Part shown: in pieces, positions 26,090 through 35,813 of the stretch
Numbering within the stretch: the stretch's first letter is position 1
Layout: each line of letters begins with the position of its first letter
Assembly: GCF_000716605.1 (NCBI RefSeq)
Contig: NZ_JNXE01000031.1
Span: 117,721 to 181,720 of the forward strand
Direction: 5' to 3'
Length of the DNA stretch: 64,000 nt
Origin: Streptomyces sp. NRRL F-525
GTDB lineage: Bacteria; Actinomycetota; Actinomycetes; Streptomycetales; Streptomycetaceae
Translations under genes and position numbers: made by a program
Notes under the pieces: generated by a model
What the model was told of the DNA's origin: nothing
The model's input: only the letters and a program-made list of their open reading frames with translations
The model's database searches: none

Positions 26090-27330
26090 GCGACAAGGCC
26101 GACGGAAACGGCACGGCCGAGGGAAACGGCTCGCGTGAACGGCGCGAGCCGGACATCCGGCGCGGCCCGACCTGGGCCCGCAAGGAACCGCCGAACGAAA
26201 CACATGCTGGGAACGGAACTGTGAACCACGGCCCCGACGAACAGAGCCCCACCGGGCCGAGCCTCGACGGGCAACACCCCGGAGGGGACAACCCCGAGAA
26301 CCCCGGGGACACCCCTGACAGGGACAACCCTGAAGGCTTCGACTCCGACGAGCTGGCGCTACGGCGGCTGCTGCACCAGGCGGTCCAGGAGGTGGAGCCG
26401 CGCGACGGCACGCTGGACCACCTGCGCAAGGCGGTACCGGCCCGCCGGGCCCGCAAGCGCCAGGCCCTCGTCGGCATGGCCGCCACCGTGCTCTTCTTCG
26501 GCACCGCCATTCCGGCCCTCGTGCACGTCTCGAACTCCACCGGTTCCGACGCCGACCCGTCCATCATGGGCAACAGCTCACAGGCGCAGGGCGGCACCAG
26601 CCAGGGCAAGGGCCCGGACGGCGGTTCCAGCACCTCCGGCGGTACCTCCGGGCGGGCCTCGCAGAACCCGGGCGGCCACAAGAACGACGGCACGGGCAAG
26701 ACCCCCGGCCCCGGCACCGTGAGCGCGAACCCCTCGGCCAGCGCCGGGACGGCCGCGTCCGTCTGCACGGCCGAGCAGCTCGGCTCGTCCAACTCGACGG
26801 TGGACGCGGCCGACGCGGCGGGTGTCGTCTACGGCGCGTTCACCGTCACCAACACCTCCGGCACGAGCTGTACCGTCAGCGGCCCCGGCACCGTGGGCAC
26901 CTCCGCGGTGGGTGCCGCCGACTCCACCAAGATCAGCGTGGCGCAGCACAGCTCCGGGGACGCGGCGGCCGGACTGCCCGACCCGTCGACGGAGGTCTCC
27001 CAGCTGGTGCTCCAGGCGGGCGCCTCCTACGTGGTCAAGTTCGCCTGGGTGCCCTCCGAGACCTGCCCCACCACGGGTACCAGCACCGGCGGCACCACCA
27101 CCGGCGGTTCGACACCCACCCCGACGCCCACCGAGGACGCCGGCACCAGCAGCGGCTCCACGACCGGCGACACGGGCACGTCCACCCAGCTGCTCCGCAC
27201 GGACGGCACGCTCGACGGCAGCGTCCAGGTCTCCCACACGGCGGAGGCGGGCTCCCCGACGGTCACGGCCACGGTGCCGAACGCGTGCGCGGGCACGGTC
27301 TACCGGACGGGCCTGCTGGCGGGGTCGTAG
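26086..27330 (+). CDS. putative membrane anti-sigma partner with Ser/Thr-rich exodomain
   Basis: 414 residues: a cytoplasmic disordered part (1-85), a short helical segment 'ALRRLLHQAVQEVEPRDGTLDHLRKAV' (91-117), a basic stop, and one membrane helix (about 127-148). Then come a Gly/Ser/Thr-rich linker and an extracellular DUF4232-like beta domain with a Cys pair and a Thr/Gly repeat insertion. No zinc-binding ZAS motif (HxxxCxxC) is seen, so the anti-sigma role rests on coupling with the sigma gene and topology only. Confidence 0.72.
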   Translation: MSDKADGNGTAEGNGSRERREPDIRRGPTWARKEPPNETHAGNGTVNHGPDEQSPTGPSLDGQHPGGDNPENPGDTPDRDNPEGFDSDELALRRLLHQAVQEVEPRDGTLDHLRKAVPARRARKRQALVGMAATVLFFGTAIPALVHVSNSTGSDADPSIMGNSSQAQGGTSQGKGPDGGSSTSGGTSGRASQNPGGHKNDGTGKTPGPGTVSANPSASAGTAASVCTAEQLGSSNSTVDAADAAGVVYGAFTVTNTSGTSCTVSGPGTVGTSAVGAADSTKISVAQHSSGDAAAGLPDPSTEVSQLVLQAGASYVVKFAWVPSETCPTTGTSTGGTTTGGSTPTPTPTEDAGTSSGSTTGDTGTSTQLLRTDGTLDGSVQVSHTAEAGSPTVTATVPNACAGTVYRTGLLAGS

Positions 27331-27384
27331 GAAGGTCGCCGGTCGGGGGACCGGCGTCATCCGCTGGGTGTCAGACGAGGGTTG

Positions 27385-28188
27385 TCATACGACGGTGACG
27401 GGCGCCTGTTCCTGCTCGTCCTCAGGGACGATGCCCAGCTCCGCATCGCGCGCGAACTCCACCTCGCGGCGCAGCAGCCGGAACCACATGAAGACGACGA
27501 AGCCCGCGAAGACGAACCACTCGCCGGTGTAGCCGAGGTTCTGGAACGCCTTCAGGTCGAGGCCGGTGTTCGCGGGCGCGGTCGCCGGTACGGCCTTCAT
27601 CCCCGAGTCGCCCTTGTCGAGGGTGATCCACGCGTCGTACAGGTGATACGGCACCAGGTTCACCAGGGAGGCCGCGCTGATCGCGGCGGTCTGGCCGGAC
27701 GGGAGGCCGCCCTGGGCGCTCACTCCGTTGTCGCCGGGGGTCTCGGACGCCTGGAGGGAGCCGGTGACGGTGACCTCACCGGTCGGTGCGGCCGGTGCCT
27801 TCGCGGCGTCGGGCCTGCCGGGGATCCAGCCGCGGACGACGGGAAGGGCCTTGCCGTCGTCGGTGCGCAGCAGGGTCAGGACGTAGAAGCCGTTCTTCCC
27901 GTCCAACTGGCGGTCCGGGACGAGGAGTTGCTTGCCGTAGTGGCCGGTCGCGGTGGTCTGCCGGCCTGACGTGCTCTGGTCGACGGGCAGCAGTGAGGCG
28001 AGGGGGCGCGCGGCTTCCGTGCGGTCCGTCTCGACCTGCTTGGTGGCCTGGTGGCTGCTGTCCACGCGCGCCTGGAACCGGCTCAGCTGCCACGACCCCA
28101 TGAAGACGCAGAAGGGGATGGCGAGCAGTACGAAGACGTTGATGCCCCACCAGCGCGATGTCAGCAGAAACCGGTACACGCCTTCCAC
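27385..28188 (-). CDS. SURF1-family protein
   Basis: 267 residues from the GTG at 28188 (a GTG at 28179 would give VYRFLL). It has the family's two terminal membrane helices: 'WWGINVFVLLAIPFCVFMGSWQLSR' near the start and 'GEWFVFAGFVVFMWFRLLRREV' near the end, with an outside domain between containing 'TATGHYGKQLLVPDRQLDGKNGFYVLTLL' and 'VVRGWIPG'. SURF1 proteins help assemble cytochrome c oxidase, probably at the heme stage. It is followed downstream, tail to tail, by the anti-sigma-like gene. Confidence 0.92.
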   Translation of the reverse strand: MEGVYRFLLTSRWWGINVFVLLAIPFCVFMGSWQLSRFQARVDSSHQATKQVETDRTEAARPLASLLPVDQSTSGRQTTATGHYGKQLLVPDRQLDGKNGFYVLTLLRTDDGKALPVVRGWIPGRPDAAKAPAAPTGEVTVTGSLQASETPGDNGVSAQGGLPSGQTAAISAASLVNLVPYHLYDAWITLDKGDSGMKAVPATAPANTGLDLKAFQNLGYTGEWFVFAGFVVFMWFRLLRREVEFARDAELGIVPEDEQEQAPVTVV

Positions 28189-28338
28189 GGTACGGGGCTG
28201 TCGCGGCGCCCTTGGCCCGGGGGTCGGCCCGGAGGTTCACCGGGCGTCGGCAATGCTCCGACCGGGACTTGGTCGAAGTTATCCACAGGCTGAGGATCCG
28301 ACCAGTGCAATGTCTGTGTGGGCGGGCAGTATGGGGCC

Positions 28339-30138
28339 ATGACTGAGAGCAACGGGTCCGAGAACACACCGGACTGGGAGAAGCGCTTCCGGGCGCCCCG
28401 CGTGTCCCTGCCCGACTGGGCGGAGGACGCACCCGACCGTTCCCTGTTCGTGTCGAACGCGACGGGGACGTATGAGCTGTACGCCTGGGACCGGGCGACG
28501 GGCGAGCAACGCCAGGTCACGGACCGGCCGAACGGCACGACGGACGGTGTGCTCTCCCCGGACGGGGAGTGGATCTGGTGGTTCGACGACAAGGACGGCG
28601 ACGAGTTCGGCGTCTGGCGCCGCCAGCCCTTCAAGGGCGGACCGGACGAACCGGCGGTACCCGGCCTTGAACCGTCCTATCCGGCCGGGGTCGCCCTCGC
28701 GCGAGACGGCAGGACCGCCGTGGTCGGCCGCTCGACGGACGAGGACGGTACGACGATCCACCTCGCCCGCACCGGTGACGAGACCACGCTGATCTACCGC
28801 CACCGCGAGTCGGCGGGCGTCGGCGACCTCTCGCACGACGGTTCGCTGATCGCGATCGAGCACACGGAGCACGGCGACGCGATGCACTCCGCGCTGCGCG
28901 TCCTGCGCCCGGACGGCACGGCGGTCGCCGACCTGGACGACACCAAGGGCGGCACCGAGGAGCTGGGCCTGGAGGTGCTGGGTTTCGCACCGGTCGACGG
29001 CGACACCCGTCTCCTCATCGGTCACCAACGGCGGGGTCGTTGGGAGCCGTTGGTGTGGGACGTGGTGAAGGGCGGCGAGACGGACCTGTCCCTGGACCTG
29101 CCCGGCGATGTGAGCGCCGAGTGGTACCCGGACGGCTCGGCCCTCCTCATCGCGCACAGCTTCGAGGCCCGCAGCGAGGTCTTCCGCTACGACCTCGCCT
29201 CGGGCGGACTGGAGAAGGTGCCGACACCGCCCGGTTCGGTCTCCGGTGCCACGGCCCGCCCCGACGGCAGCGTCGAGTACCTCTGGTCGTCGGCCGCCGA
29301 GCCGTCGGCCGTGCGCTCGACGTCGGGCGAGGTCGTCCTGGACCCGCCCGGCCTGAAGTCACCGGGTTCGGTCCCGGTGGAGGACGTCTGGGTGGAGGGC
29401 CCCGGCGGCCGCATCCACGCCCTGGTCCAGAAGCCGGCGGGCGCGACCGGCCCCCTCCCCACGGTCTTCGACATCCACGGCGGCCCGACCTGGCACGACT
29501 CCGACTCCTTCTCGGCGGGCCCGGCGGCCTGGGTGGACCACGGGTACGCGGTCGTCCGGGTCAACTACCGCGGCTCGACCGGCTACGGCCGCGCGTGGAC
29601 CGACGCCCTGAAGTACCGGGTCGGTCTCATCGAGCTGGAGGACATCGCGGCGGTCCGGGAGTGGGCGATCACCTCCGGCCTCGCCGATCCCGCCCGGCTG
29701 ATCCTCACCGGCGGCTCCTGGGGCGGCTACCTCACCCTCCTCGGCATCGGCACCCAGCCCGACGCGTGGACCCTGGGCATCGCGGCGGTGCCGGTCGCCG
29801 ACTACGTCACGGCGTACCACGACGAGATGGAAGCCCTGAAGGCCATGGACCGCACGCTGCTGGGCGGCACCCCGGAGGAGGTCCCGGCCCGCTTCGAGGC
29901 GTCCTCCCCGCTGACGTACGTCGACAAGGTCACGGCCCCGGTCTACATCTCGGCGGGCGTCAACGACCCGCGCTGCCCGATCCGCCAGATCGACAACTAC
30001 GTGAAGCGGCTCGAGTCGCGGGGCGCGGTGCACGAGGTGTACCGGTACGACGCGGGGCACGGGTCGTTGGTGGTGGACGAGCGGATCAAGCAGGTGAAGC
30101 TGGAACTGGACTTCGCGGAGCGGCACTTGGGGAAGTAG
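28339..30138 (+). CDS. S9-family prolyl oligopeptidase-like serine peptidase
   Basis: 599 residues from the ATG at 28339. The N-terminal part (about 1-350) is a beta propeller with repeated 'LSPDGEWIWW'- and 'WYPDGSALLIAHS'-type blades. The C-terminal alpha/beta hydrolase carries the triad Ser459 ('LTGGSWGGY'), Asp543 ('GVNDPR') and His574 ('DAGHGS'), and the oxyanion-side 'DIHGGPTWHDSDSF'. It should cleave or trim short peptides in the cytosol; no signal peptide is present. Length is as expected for acylaminoacyl-peptidase-like S9C members. Confidence 0.94.
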   Translation: MTESNGSENTPDWEKRFRAPRVSLPDWAEDAPDRSLFVSNATGTYELYAWDRATGEQRQVTDRPNGTTDGVLSPDGEWIWWFDDKDGDEFGVWRRQPFKGGPDEPAVPGLEPSYPAGVALARDGRTAVVGRSTDEDGTTIHLARTGDETTLIYRHRESAGVGDLSHDGSLIAIEHTEHGDAMHSALRVLRPDGTAVADLDDTKGGTEELGLEVLGFAPVDGDTRLLIGHQRRGRWEPLVWDVVKGGETDLSLDLPGDVSAEWYPDGSALLIAHSFEARSEVFRYDLASGGLEKVPTPPGSVSGATARPDGSVEYLWSSAAEPSAVRSTSGEVVLDPPGLKSPGSVPVEDVWVEGPGGRIHALVQKPAGATGPLPTVFDIHGGPTWHDSDSFSAGPAAWVDHGYAVVRVNYRGSTGYGRAWTDALKYRVGLIELEDIAAVREWAITSGLADPARLILTGGSWGGYLTLLGIGTQPDAWTLGIAAVPVADYVTAYHDEMEALKAMDRTLLGGTPEEVPARFEASSPLTYVDKVTAPVYISAGVNDPRCPIRQIDNYVKRLESRGAVHEVYRYDAGHGSLVVDERIKQVKLELDFAERHLGK

Positions 30139-30180
30139 GCAGGGTTTCCGAAAAGGTTGGTCTCCTCGGGAGTCGCGTGA

Positions 30181-30207
30181 GGAGCGGGGATCCGAAGTCC
30201 CCGCTCC
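30181..30207. terminator. bidirectional hairpin between convergent genes
   Basis: GGAGCGGGGA / TCCCCGCTCC: ten-base perfect arms with a seven-base loop, ending exactly at the 3' end of the RCK-domain gene. It can terminate both the peptidase gene and the minus-strand gene, although no long T-run follows. Confidence 0.65.
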
Positions 30208-32169
30208 CTACGTCCCCGCACGATCCCGAGGCCGCCGCCCCAGCAACTCCGCCAGCCCCCGCCGGGTCGCCGCCAGCACAACCCTGTCCGAGCCGGCCAG
30301 GACATACGAGTCGGGCAGGTCCCACACCAGCCCCGACCGCCGTACGTCCTCGGAGGCGTCCCGGGTAGCCGTGTCCAGCGCGAGCACCCGCCACGACCCC
30401 GCCCGGAACGCCTCGGCGATCGTCTTCCCCTCCAGCTGGGGATGCCCGCCCACGGTCATCGCCGCGAACAGCAGCACCCGCCGCTCGACAGGGATCGCTC
30501 CCAGGATCTGCCGCCCCATCATCGCCCCGGCGAACGCGGGCGCGGCCAGGTGGGACACACTCCGGCTGCGGGTCAGGGCACCGGGGTGGGCGGCCCGCAG
30601 GGTCCGGTACACGGCGGTCGCGAAGTCGTCGTCGTACAGCCGGAGCACGACCCGTAGATCCGGCCGCACGGAACGGGCGTACAGCACCGCTTCGAGGTTC
30701 GTCGTGTCGGAGCTGGTGACCGCGAGGAGGGCGTGGGCGCGGTTGACCTTGGCGGATTCCAGGACGCCCTCCTGGGTGACGTCACCGAGGATCACCGGCA
30801 CCCGCAGTCGGCGCGCGACCGCGAGGCCACGCGCCTCGGGGTCGGCCTCGACGCACACCACGGGGATGTTGAGTTCGCGCAGCCGGGTCAGCACCCGGGT
30901 GCCGATCTTGCCGAGCCCGAGCAGCACGACATGCCCGCCGAGTCCGCGAGGCGGCTTGCGCAACGCGGACGCCGTACGGAAGGTGCCCAGCGCCTCCAGC
31001 ACGGCGGCCAGCAGCACCGGCAGCATCAGCAACCCGACGAGCCCGGACAGGAGTTGAAGGATCTGCCGCCCCAACGGCGCCCCGATCGCGGGGTCGTCGA
31101 TCGCGAAGAGATCGAGCAGGGTGAGATAGAAGGCGGTCAGCGGATGGATCTGCGTCACCAGCCACAGCGACACGGCGAGCGCGATCACGCACGCCACCAT
31201 GCCCGCCAGCGACCACCGCAGCCGCCGCGAGAAGAGCGAGGACCACGCCGGGACGACCCCGCCCCCGCGCCCGACCGGCAACTGCGGCCCGGCGTACGAC
31301 ACTTGCTCCAGGACGACGGTTCCGCGCCCGGTGGCGGAGGCGACGGCCGCCGCGTCGGGCAGCAGGCGCGGGCCCTGTTCGCCCATGCCCTCGGAGCCGT
31401 CCGCACCGGCCGGGTCGCTGCTGGTCGCCGAGAGCAGGGCCAGCGTGGCAAGGCCCGGGTCGGCCACCTCCCCGGGTGCCGGTGGCGGCCGTTCCACCGC
31501 GCGCAGCAGCAGCCCGTCGGTCTGGACGACCTTGCTGGTACCGGCGAGGGCGGTCGCGGCCAGCGCGGGTGCGGCCGTGTCGGCGTCGGAGAGGACGGTG
31601 GTGGACGCGTCGAACCCGGTACCGGACCCGCCGCCCGCTCCGTCACCGGTCGCCAACGCGGCGGCCTGGTCGAGGAGTTCCTCGATGTGCTGGCCCAGCC
31701 GCCGGTTGTAGAGGCGGATCACCAGCCGGATACGGGGGTTGAGGCGCCGGGCGGTGAGGGCGGCGCGGATGTTCGTCTCGTCGTCGTCATAGACGAGGGC
31801 CAGCGCGGTCGCCCGGTCCACACCCGCCTCGGCGAACACGGCCTCGGTCAGCTCGGCGACCTCCAACACCCGCTCCCCGCGCGGGGGTTCGGGAGCGACG
31901 GGTGCGGTGCCGCCGGCGCCGCCATTGCCGTTGGCCCGGCCCACCGCCGCGTTGACCCGGTCGAGCAGCGCGGCCGAGGCGGCACGCGCGCGGCCGACGA
32001 CGGGCGGCCGGGCGGTGGCCTCGGAGAGCGGGACGACGAGGGTGATCTGCTCGCCGTAGACACTGCGGAGTTCGACGGCGAGCCGGTGCGCGAGCGCGTC
32101 GTCGCCGCACACCACCATGTGCGCACGGGCACTGCCCGGAGGGGTCTGATTCGGAACGCTGCTCGCCAC
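30208..32169 (-). CDS. potassium channel-like protein with paired TrkA-N/RCK domains
   Basis: 653 residues if started at the GTG at 32169; the start is uncertain because no clear binding site precedes it. Two nucleotide-binding RCK-type domains, one near the N-terminus ('MVVCGDDALAHRLAVEL') and one after the membrane part ('HVVLLGLGKIGTRVLTRLRELNIPVVCVEADPEARG'), flank hydrophobic helices ('WSLAGMVACVIALAVSLWLVTQ' and 'LLSGLVGLLMLPVLLAAVLEALG') with a short pore-like segment. The pattern suggests a ligand-gated cation channel or regulator; no classic GYG selectivity filter is evident. Confidence 0.82.
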   Translation of the reverse strand: MASSVPNQTPPGSARAHMVVCGDDALAHRLAVELRSVYGEQITLVVPLSEATARPPVVGRARAASAALLDRVNAAVGRANGNGGAGGTAPVAPEPPRGERVLEVAELTEAVFAEAGVDRATALALVYDDDETNIRAALTARRLNPRIRLVIRLYNRRLGQHIEELLDQAAALATGDGAGGGSGTGFDASTTVLSDADTAAPALAATALAGTSKVVQTDGLLLRAVERPPPAPGEVADPGLATLALLSATSSDPAGADGSEGMGEQGPRLLPDAAAVASATGRGTVVLEQVSYAGPQLPVGRGGGVVPAWSSLFSRRLRWSLAGMVACVIALAVSLWLVTQIHPLTAFYLTLLDLFAIDDPAIGAPLGRQILQLLSGLVGLLMLPVLLAAVLEALGTFRTASALRKPPRGLGGHVVLLGLGKIGTRVLTRLRELNIPVVCVEADPEARGLAVARRLRVPVILGDVTQEGVLESAKVNRAHALLAVTSSDTTNLEAVLYARSVRPDLRVVLRLYDDDFATAVYRTLRAAHPGALTRSRSVSHLAAPAFAGAMMGRQILGAIPVERRVLLFAAMTVGGHPQLEGKTIAEAFRAGSWRVLALDTATRDASEDVRRSGLVWDLPDSYVLAGSDRVVLAATRRGLAELLGRRPRDRAGT

Positions 32170-32298
32170 GAGGGGAAAGACTGCCCCAAGGAGGCGGGTG
32201 GTTCCAGTATTGCGCTGAACACCCGTGCCCCTGCTGCCGTATGCAGAGACAGGGAGCAAAACTCGCGAAACCAGGCGTCTGCCGGAGGTATCTCACCC

Positions 32299-33408
32299 GT
32301 GGCCATCACCACCGAACCAGCCGCGCCGACCACGGAGACGCCGCCGGAACCGCAAGCGAAATCGGACGCGAAACCGGACGTGAAACCGGAGGCGCCCGCC
32401 AAGGAGTCACCGGCCGCGCCCGCCGAAGAGGCGAAAGGGGCGAAAGGGGCGAAGGACGGCTGGCAGTTCAACTCGCCGCTCGTGCTGACCATGGTGCTGC
32501 TCGTGGTGGTGCTGGCGCAGAGCCCGATCCGTCAGGCCCTGTCCGCGCCCGTGATGCAGAGCTGGATGACGGTCTTCGTGGCCGTGGTCGTGCAGGCGCT
32601 GCCCTTCCTGGTGCTGGGCGTGCTGCTGTCGGCCGGGATAGCGGTGTTCGTACCGGCGACGTTCTTCACCCGCGCGCTGCCGAAGAACCCCGTGCTGGCC
32701 GTACCGATCGCGGGCATGGCAGGCGCGATCCTGCCCGGCTGCGAGTGCGCGTCGGTGCCGGTGGCCGGGGCGCTGGTGCGCCGGGGTGTCACCCCGGCGG
32801 CGGCGATCGCGTTCCTGCTCTCCGCCCCGGCGATCAACCCGATCGTGCTGACGGCGACGGCGGTTGCCTTCCCGCGCAACCCGGAGATGGTGCTCGCCCG
32901 GTTCGCGGGCAGTCTGCTCGTGGCCTGCGTGATGGGCTGGCTGTGGACGCGGCTCGGCCGCACCGACTGGCTGCGCCTGCCCGCCCACGAGCCGCACGCG
33001 GGGGAGACCAAGGGGGCCGCGTTCTGGGGCTCGGTCCGGCACGACGTGATGCAGGCCGGCGGATTCCTCGTCCTGGGCGCGATGTCCGCGGCCACGCTCA
33101 AGGCGGTCGCACCGGCGAGTTGGCTGCGCACGGCCGCCGACAACCCGGTGGTCGCGATCCTCGCCCTCTCGATCCTCGCCGTACTCCTCTCGATCTGCTC
33201 GGAGGCGGACGCGTTCGTCGCCGCGTCGCTCACCCAGTTCTCGCTGACGGCCAAACTCGCGTTCCTGGTGGTGGGACCCATGATCGACCTGAAGCTGTTC
33301 GCCATGCAGGCGGGCACGTTCGGCCGCGGCTTCGCGCTGCGCTTCGCGCCGGCCACCTTCGTCCTGGCCATCGCGGGCGCGGTCGTCACCGGGGCGGTGC
33401 TCCTGTGA
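32299..33408 (+). CDS. DUF318-family permease (YcgR/ArsP-like)
   Basis: 369 residues from the GTG at 32299, with GGAGG ten bases upstream. A charged Glu/Ala/Lys-rich N-terminal tail (about 1-55) leads into eight or so membrane helices. The diagnostic 'PGCECASVPVAGALVRRG' carries Cys148 and Cys150, and the symmetrical second half has 'LSICSEADAFVAASL'. Relatives export organoarsenicals or are linked with metal handling; the substrate here is unknown. It is coupled by GTGA to the TIGR03943 gene, the usual partner of this permease family. Confidence 0.88.
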   Translation: MAITTEPAAPTTETPPEPQAKSDAKPDVKPEAPAKESPAAPAEEAKGAKGAKDGWQFNSPLVLTMVLLVVVLAQSPIRQALSAPVMQSWMTVFVAVVVQALPFLVLGVLLSAGIAVFVPATFFTRALPKNPVLAVPIAGMAGAILPGCECASVPVAGALVRRGVTPAAAIAFLLSAPAINPIVLTATAVAFPRNPEMVLARFAGSLLVACVMGWLWTRLGRTDWLRLPAHEPHAGETKGAAFWGSVRHDVMQAGGFLVLGAMSAATLKAVAPASWLRTAADNPVVAILALSILAVLLSICSEADAFVAASLTQFSLTAKLAFLVVGPMIDLKLFAMQAGTFGRGFALRFAPATFVLAIAGAVVTGAVLL

Positions 33409-34175
33409 ACCGGCAGGCACAGGCGGCGGTCCTGTTCCTCGTCGGCGCGGCCCTCCTGCACGCGGGCTTCACCAACCTCTACCTGCGCTACGTCAAGGCG
33501 GGCCTCCAACCGCTCCTGCTGCTCTCGGGCGTGGTCCTCATCGTGACCGCACTGGCGACGGCCTGGTACGAGTGGCGCCGGACGCGGAGGGAGAAGGCGC
33601 ACACCGAGACCCAGGCCCACACCGAGACCGCGAGCCACGAAGACGACGCTCACCAGGGCCACGTCCACCGCGAACCCCGTATCTCCTGGCTCCTGGTCCT
33701 CCCCCTCTTCGCCCTGATCCTGGTCGCCCCGCCGGCCCTCGGCTCCTACAGCGCGGTCCGCACCGGCACGGCCATCCAGCAGCCGTACGGTCTCCTCAAG
33801 CTCCCCGACAGCAACCCGCTCACCATCGGCCTGGTCGACTACGCGAGCCGCGCGGTCTACGACCACGGACGGTCCCTGGGCACCCGGCAGTTGAAGGTCA
33901 CCGGGTTCGTCGCGCTGGACAAGTCGGGGTCGCCGTTCCTGGTCCGCATGGCCCTCAACTGCTGTGCCGCGGACGCCCAGCCGGTCAAGATCGCGCTGAC
34001 CGGCAAGATCCCGCCGGTACTTCAGCCCGACACCTGGCTGGAGATCACCGGCACGTACAGCCCCAAGCAGACCAAGGACCCCATCAACAACCGCCCGATC
34101 CCCTATTTCCAGGTCACGCAGGCCAAACCGGTGCCGACGCCGAAGGACCCGTACGACGAGAGCTGGAACCAGTAA
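33405..34175 (+). CDS. TIGR03943-family membrane protein
   Basis: 256 residues from the GTG at 33405, overlapping the permease stop. Three membrane helices occur (about 7-25, 35-55, and one after the His-rich stretch near 90). The His/Glu-rich loop 'TETASHEDDAHQGHVHREP' could bind metal. The C-terminal soluble domain carries a 'LNCCAADAQPVKIAL' cysteine pair. This family is encoded with DUF318 permeases across Gram-positive bacteria (YcgQ/YcgR type) and probably forms a complex with them. Confidence 0.88.
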   Translation: MNRQAQAAVLFLVGAALLHAGFTNLYLRYVKAGLQPLLLLSGVVLIVTALATAWYEWRRTRREKAHTETQAHTETASHEDDAHQGHVHREPRISWLLVLPLFALILVAPPALGSYSAVRTGTAIQQPYGLLKLPDSNPLTIGLVDYASRAVYDHGRSLGTRQLKVTGFVALDKSGSPFLVRMALNCCAADAQPVKIALTGKIPPVLQPDTWLEITGTYSPKQTKDPINNRPIPYFQVTQAKPVPTPKDPYDESWNQ

Positions 34176-34186
34176 CTGACCTGGTT

Positions 34187-34630
34187 TCAGACGAGGTTGG
34201 CGATGGCGGCGGCCATGATCGGCTCGGCCGCCTCCTCGGTCAGCTCCGGCGGTACGACCAGCAGGTCCCAGCGGCCGCGGCCCGGCGCGAGCAGGACGAC
34301 GGTGTTCGGGGCGTGCACGGCGGTGGTCCGGTGCAGCCGTACGACCTGGTTGGCGACGAGCATCCGGCCGGGGGCGGTCGACCAGACCCGGCCGTTCACC
34401 ATCACGCTGACGATGTGTCCCCAGGTCCGGGGCAGCCCGGCGAGCAGGCGCGGCACTTCGGTGAGCACGTCGTAGGAGTGCGGCCACCAGGCTCCGTCGA
34501 GGCGGCGCGGTACGGAGGTGTGCGCGGCGAGGCGCAGCCGGAGCAGGGGCGGGGCGGTCTGCTCCACGTCGGGCGACGAGGCGATGGTGTCCGAGGCGGG
34601 CGAACTGTGGGTGTCCGTGGGCGCGTTCAT
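34187..34630 (-). CDS. DUF5994 family protein
   Basis: 147 residues from the ATG at 34630; GGGACAGGGA lies upstream. The core reads 'LRLAAHTSVPRRLDGAWWPHS', 'LPRTWGHIVSVMVNGRVW' and 'RMLVANQVVRLHR', which I recognise as DUF5994, a Streptomyces family of unknown role. It is short, soluble and without a signal peptide. It is convergent with the TIGR03943 gene with an 11-base gap. Confidence 0.85.
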   Translation of the reverse strand: MNAPTDTHSSPASDTIASSPDVEQTAPPLLRLRLAAHTSVPRRLDGAWWPHSYDVLTEVPRLLAGLPRTWGHIVSVMVNGRVWSTAPGRMLVANQVVRLHRTTAVHAPNTVVLLAPGRGRWDLLVVPPELTEEAAEPIMAAAIANLV

Positions 34631-34835
34631 GTCGCGGTCCCTGTCCCCGGCCGTCCGTCGTGCGGAGGTCCGGTGCCGTGGTGCACTGGGAACGACGACG
34701 GCGCCAGAGCCGAGGTGCGGAGAACTCCCGGTACCGCTCACCGTACTCCCGCCCCGCGCGGGCCGGTCCGCGCCGGAGGCGCTCCGAGCCCCTCCGCGCC
34801 CCGCGGGCGTACCGTGAAAGGACCGAGGATTTCTC

Positions 34836-35678
34836 GTGCACCGGATCGCACCGGTGCCGTTCTCGGCGAACCACGACGCCGGGGCGGACCCGTTCCGCGC
34901 CCGGGGCAGGGCTCAGCCCATGACCGTGAATGTGCCCGGTCGGCCGGTGACCGCGGACGCGCCCGCTGCCCCTGCCGGACACGGCGGTGCCGGTACGGCG
35001 GGCTGGGAGAGGACATGGTCCACGAGCGGAGACGAACCCCACACGTCCAACCGCGAGCGTGGCCCGTCCCCCTGGGAAGGCGACCGCGTCCGCCCGCTCA
35101 GCCGCCGCCAGATCGAGGACCGCTTCCAGGACCTGGGCGTCCTGTACGAGGAGACCTGCGGCGGGACCCGCAGGGGCAACCGTTCCCGCACCGCCTTCCT
35201 GCGCCGGCTGGCCGGTGACGTCCGGCGCCCCGGTTTCACCCTGCTGATCGCCGAGAACACGACCCTGACGGCCTGCGCCTACGGCTTCCCCGTGCGCGCC
35301 GCCGACCCCTGGTGGCAGGGCCACGACACCCGGCTGCCCCGGCTGCTGCACGGCCTCGCGGTCACCGGCGGACTCTTCGCGGTCTCCGGGATCGTCGTCC
35401 CGCCCCGCGTGCGCACCCACTACCAGGACCGGGACTGGAACCTCGCCCGGCGCCTGCAGCGCCGGCTGCTCGCCGATCACGCGCCGGCCCTCGGCGTCAC
35501 CCTGGTGCCCCGCACCGACACCGAGACCCTGACGGCGTACCGGGCCTGGGGCTGGCAGGACGTCGCGGGAGCCCCGCCGGACCCCGCGAGAGCACCCGAA
35601 CGGGGCTCCCTGCGGGGCTCCGACAGCCTTGATCCACGGGTTCCGGGCGCCTGTCGGGTGCTGGTTCTGGCCCCCTGA
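34836..35678 (+). CDS. hypothetical protein, possibly GNAT-like
   Basis: 280 residues from a GTG at 34836 (an ATG at 34920 would remove 28). The first 90 residues are low-complexity. The rest has alternating strand/helix segments: 'FTLLIAENTTLTACAYGFPVRA', 'LFAVSGIVVPPRVRTHYQDRDWNLARRLQRRLL' and 'TLVPRTDTETLTAYRAWGWQDV'. This looks like the order of a GNAT acetyltransferase, although the acetyl-CoA loop (Q/RxxGxG/A) is not clear. Function is not assigned. Confidence 0.6.
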   Translation: MHRIAPVPFSANHDAGADPFRARGRAQPMTVNVPGRPVTADAPAAPAGHGGAGTAGWERTWSTSGDEPHTSNRERGPSPWEGDRVRPLSRRQIEDRFQDLGVLYEETCGGTRRGNRSRTAFLRRLAGDVRRPGFTLLIAENTTLTACAYGFPVRAADPWWQGHDTRLPRLLHGLAVTGGLFAVSGIVVPPRVRTHYQDRDWNLARRLQRRLLADHAPALGVTLVPRTDTETLTAYRAWGWQDVAGAPPDPARAPERGSLRGSDSLDPRVPGACRVLVLAP

Positions 35679-35742
35679 GGGCGTCAACCGGCGTGAGGAC
35701 ATCTGTGTTCGCCGCGACAGAGTTTCCCCGGGTGCGACTAGA

Positions 35743-35760
35743 GTTCCCGTACGGGGGAAC
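35743..35760. promoter_or_regulatory. inverted repeat upstream of the MerR-like gene
   Basis: GTTCCC-GTACGG-GGGAAC, with a nested CCCGTACGGG palindrome, lies 54 bases before the start of the MerR-like gene. Long dyads are typical MerR-protein targets, so it may be autoregulatory. Confidence 0.4.
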
Positions 35761-35813
35761 CAGCTCCCCCGGCGGCACGCCGTCCCTCCCCGGTGGCCGC
35801 AGGAAAGGTGTAC

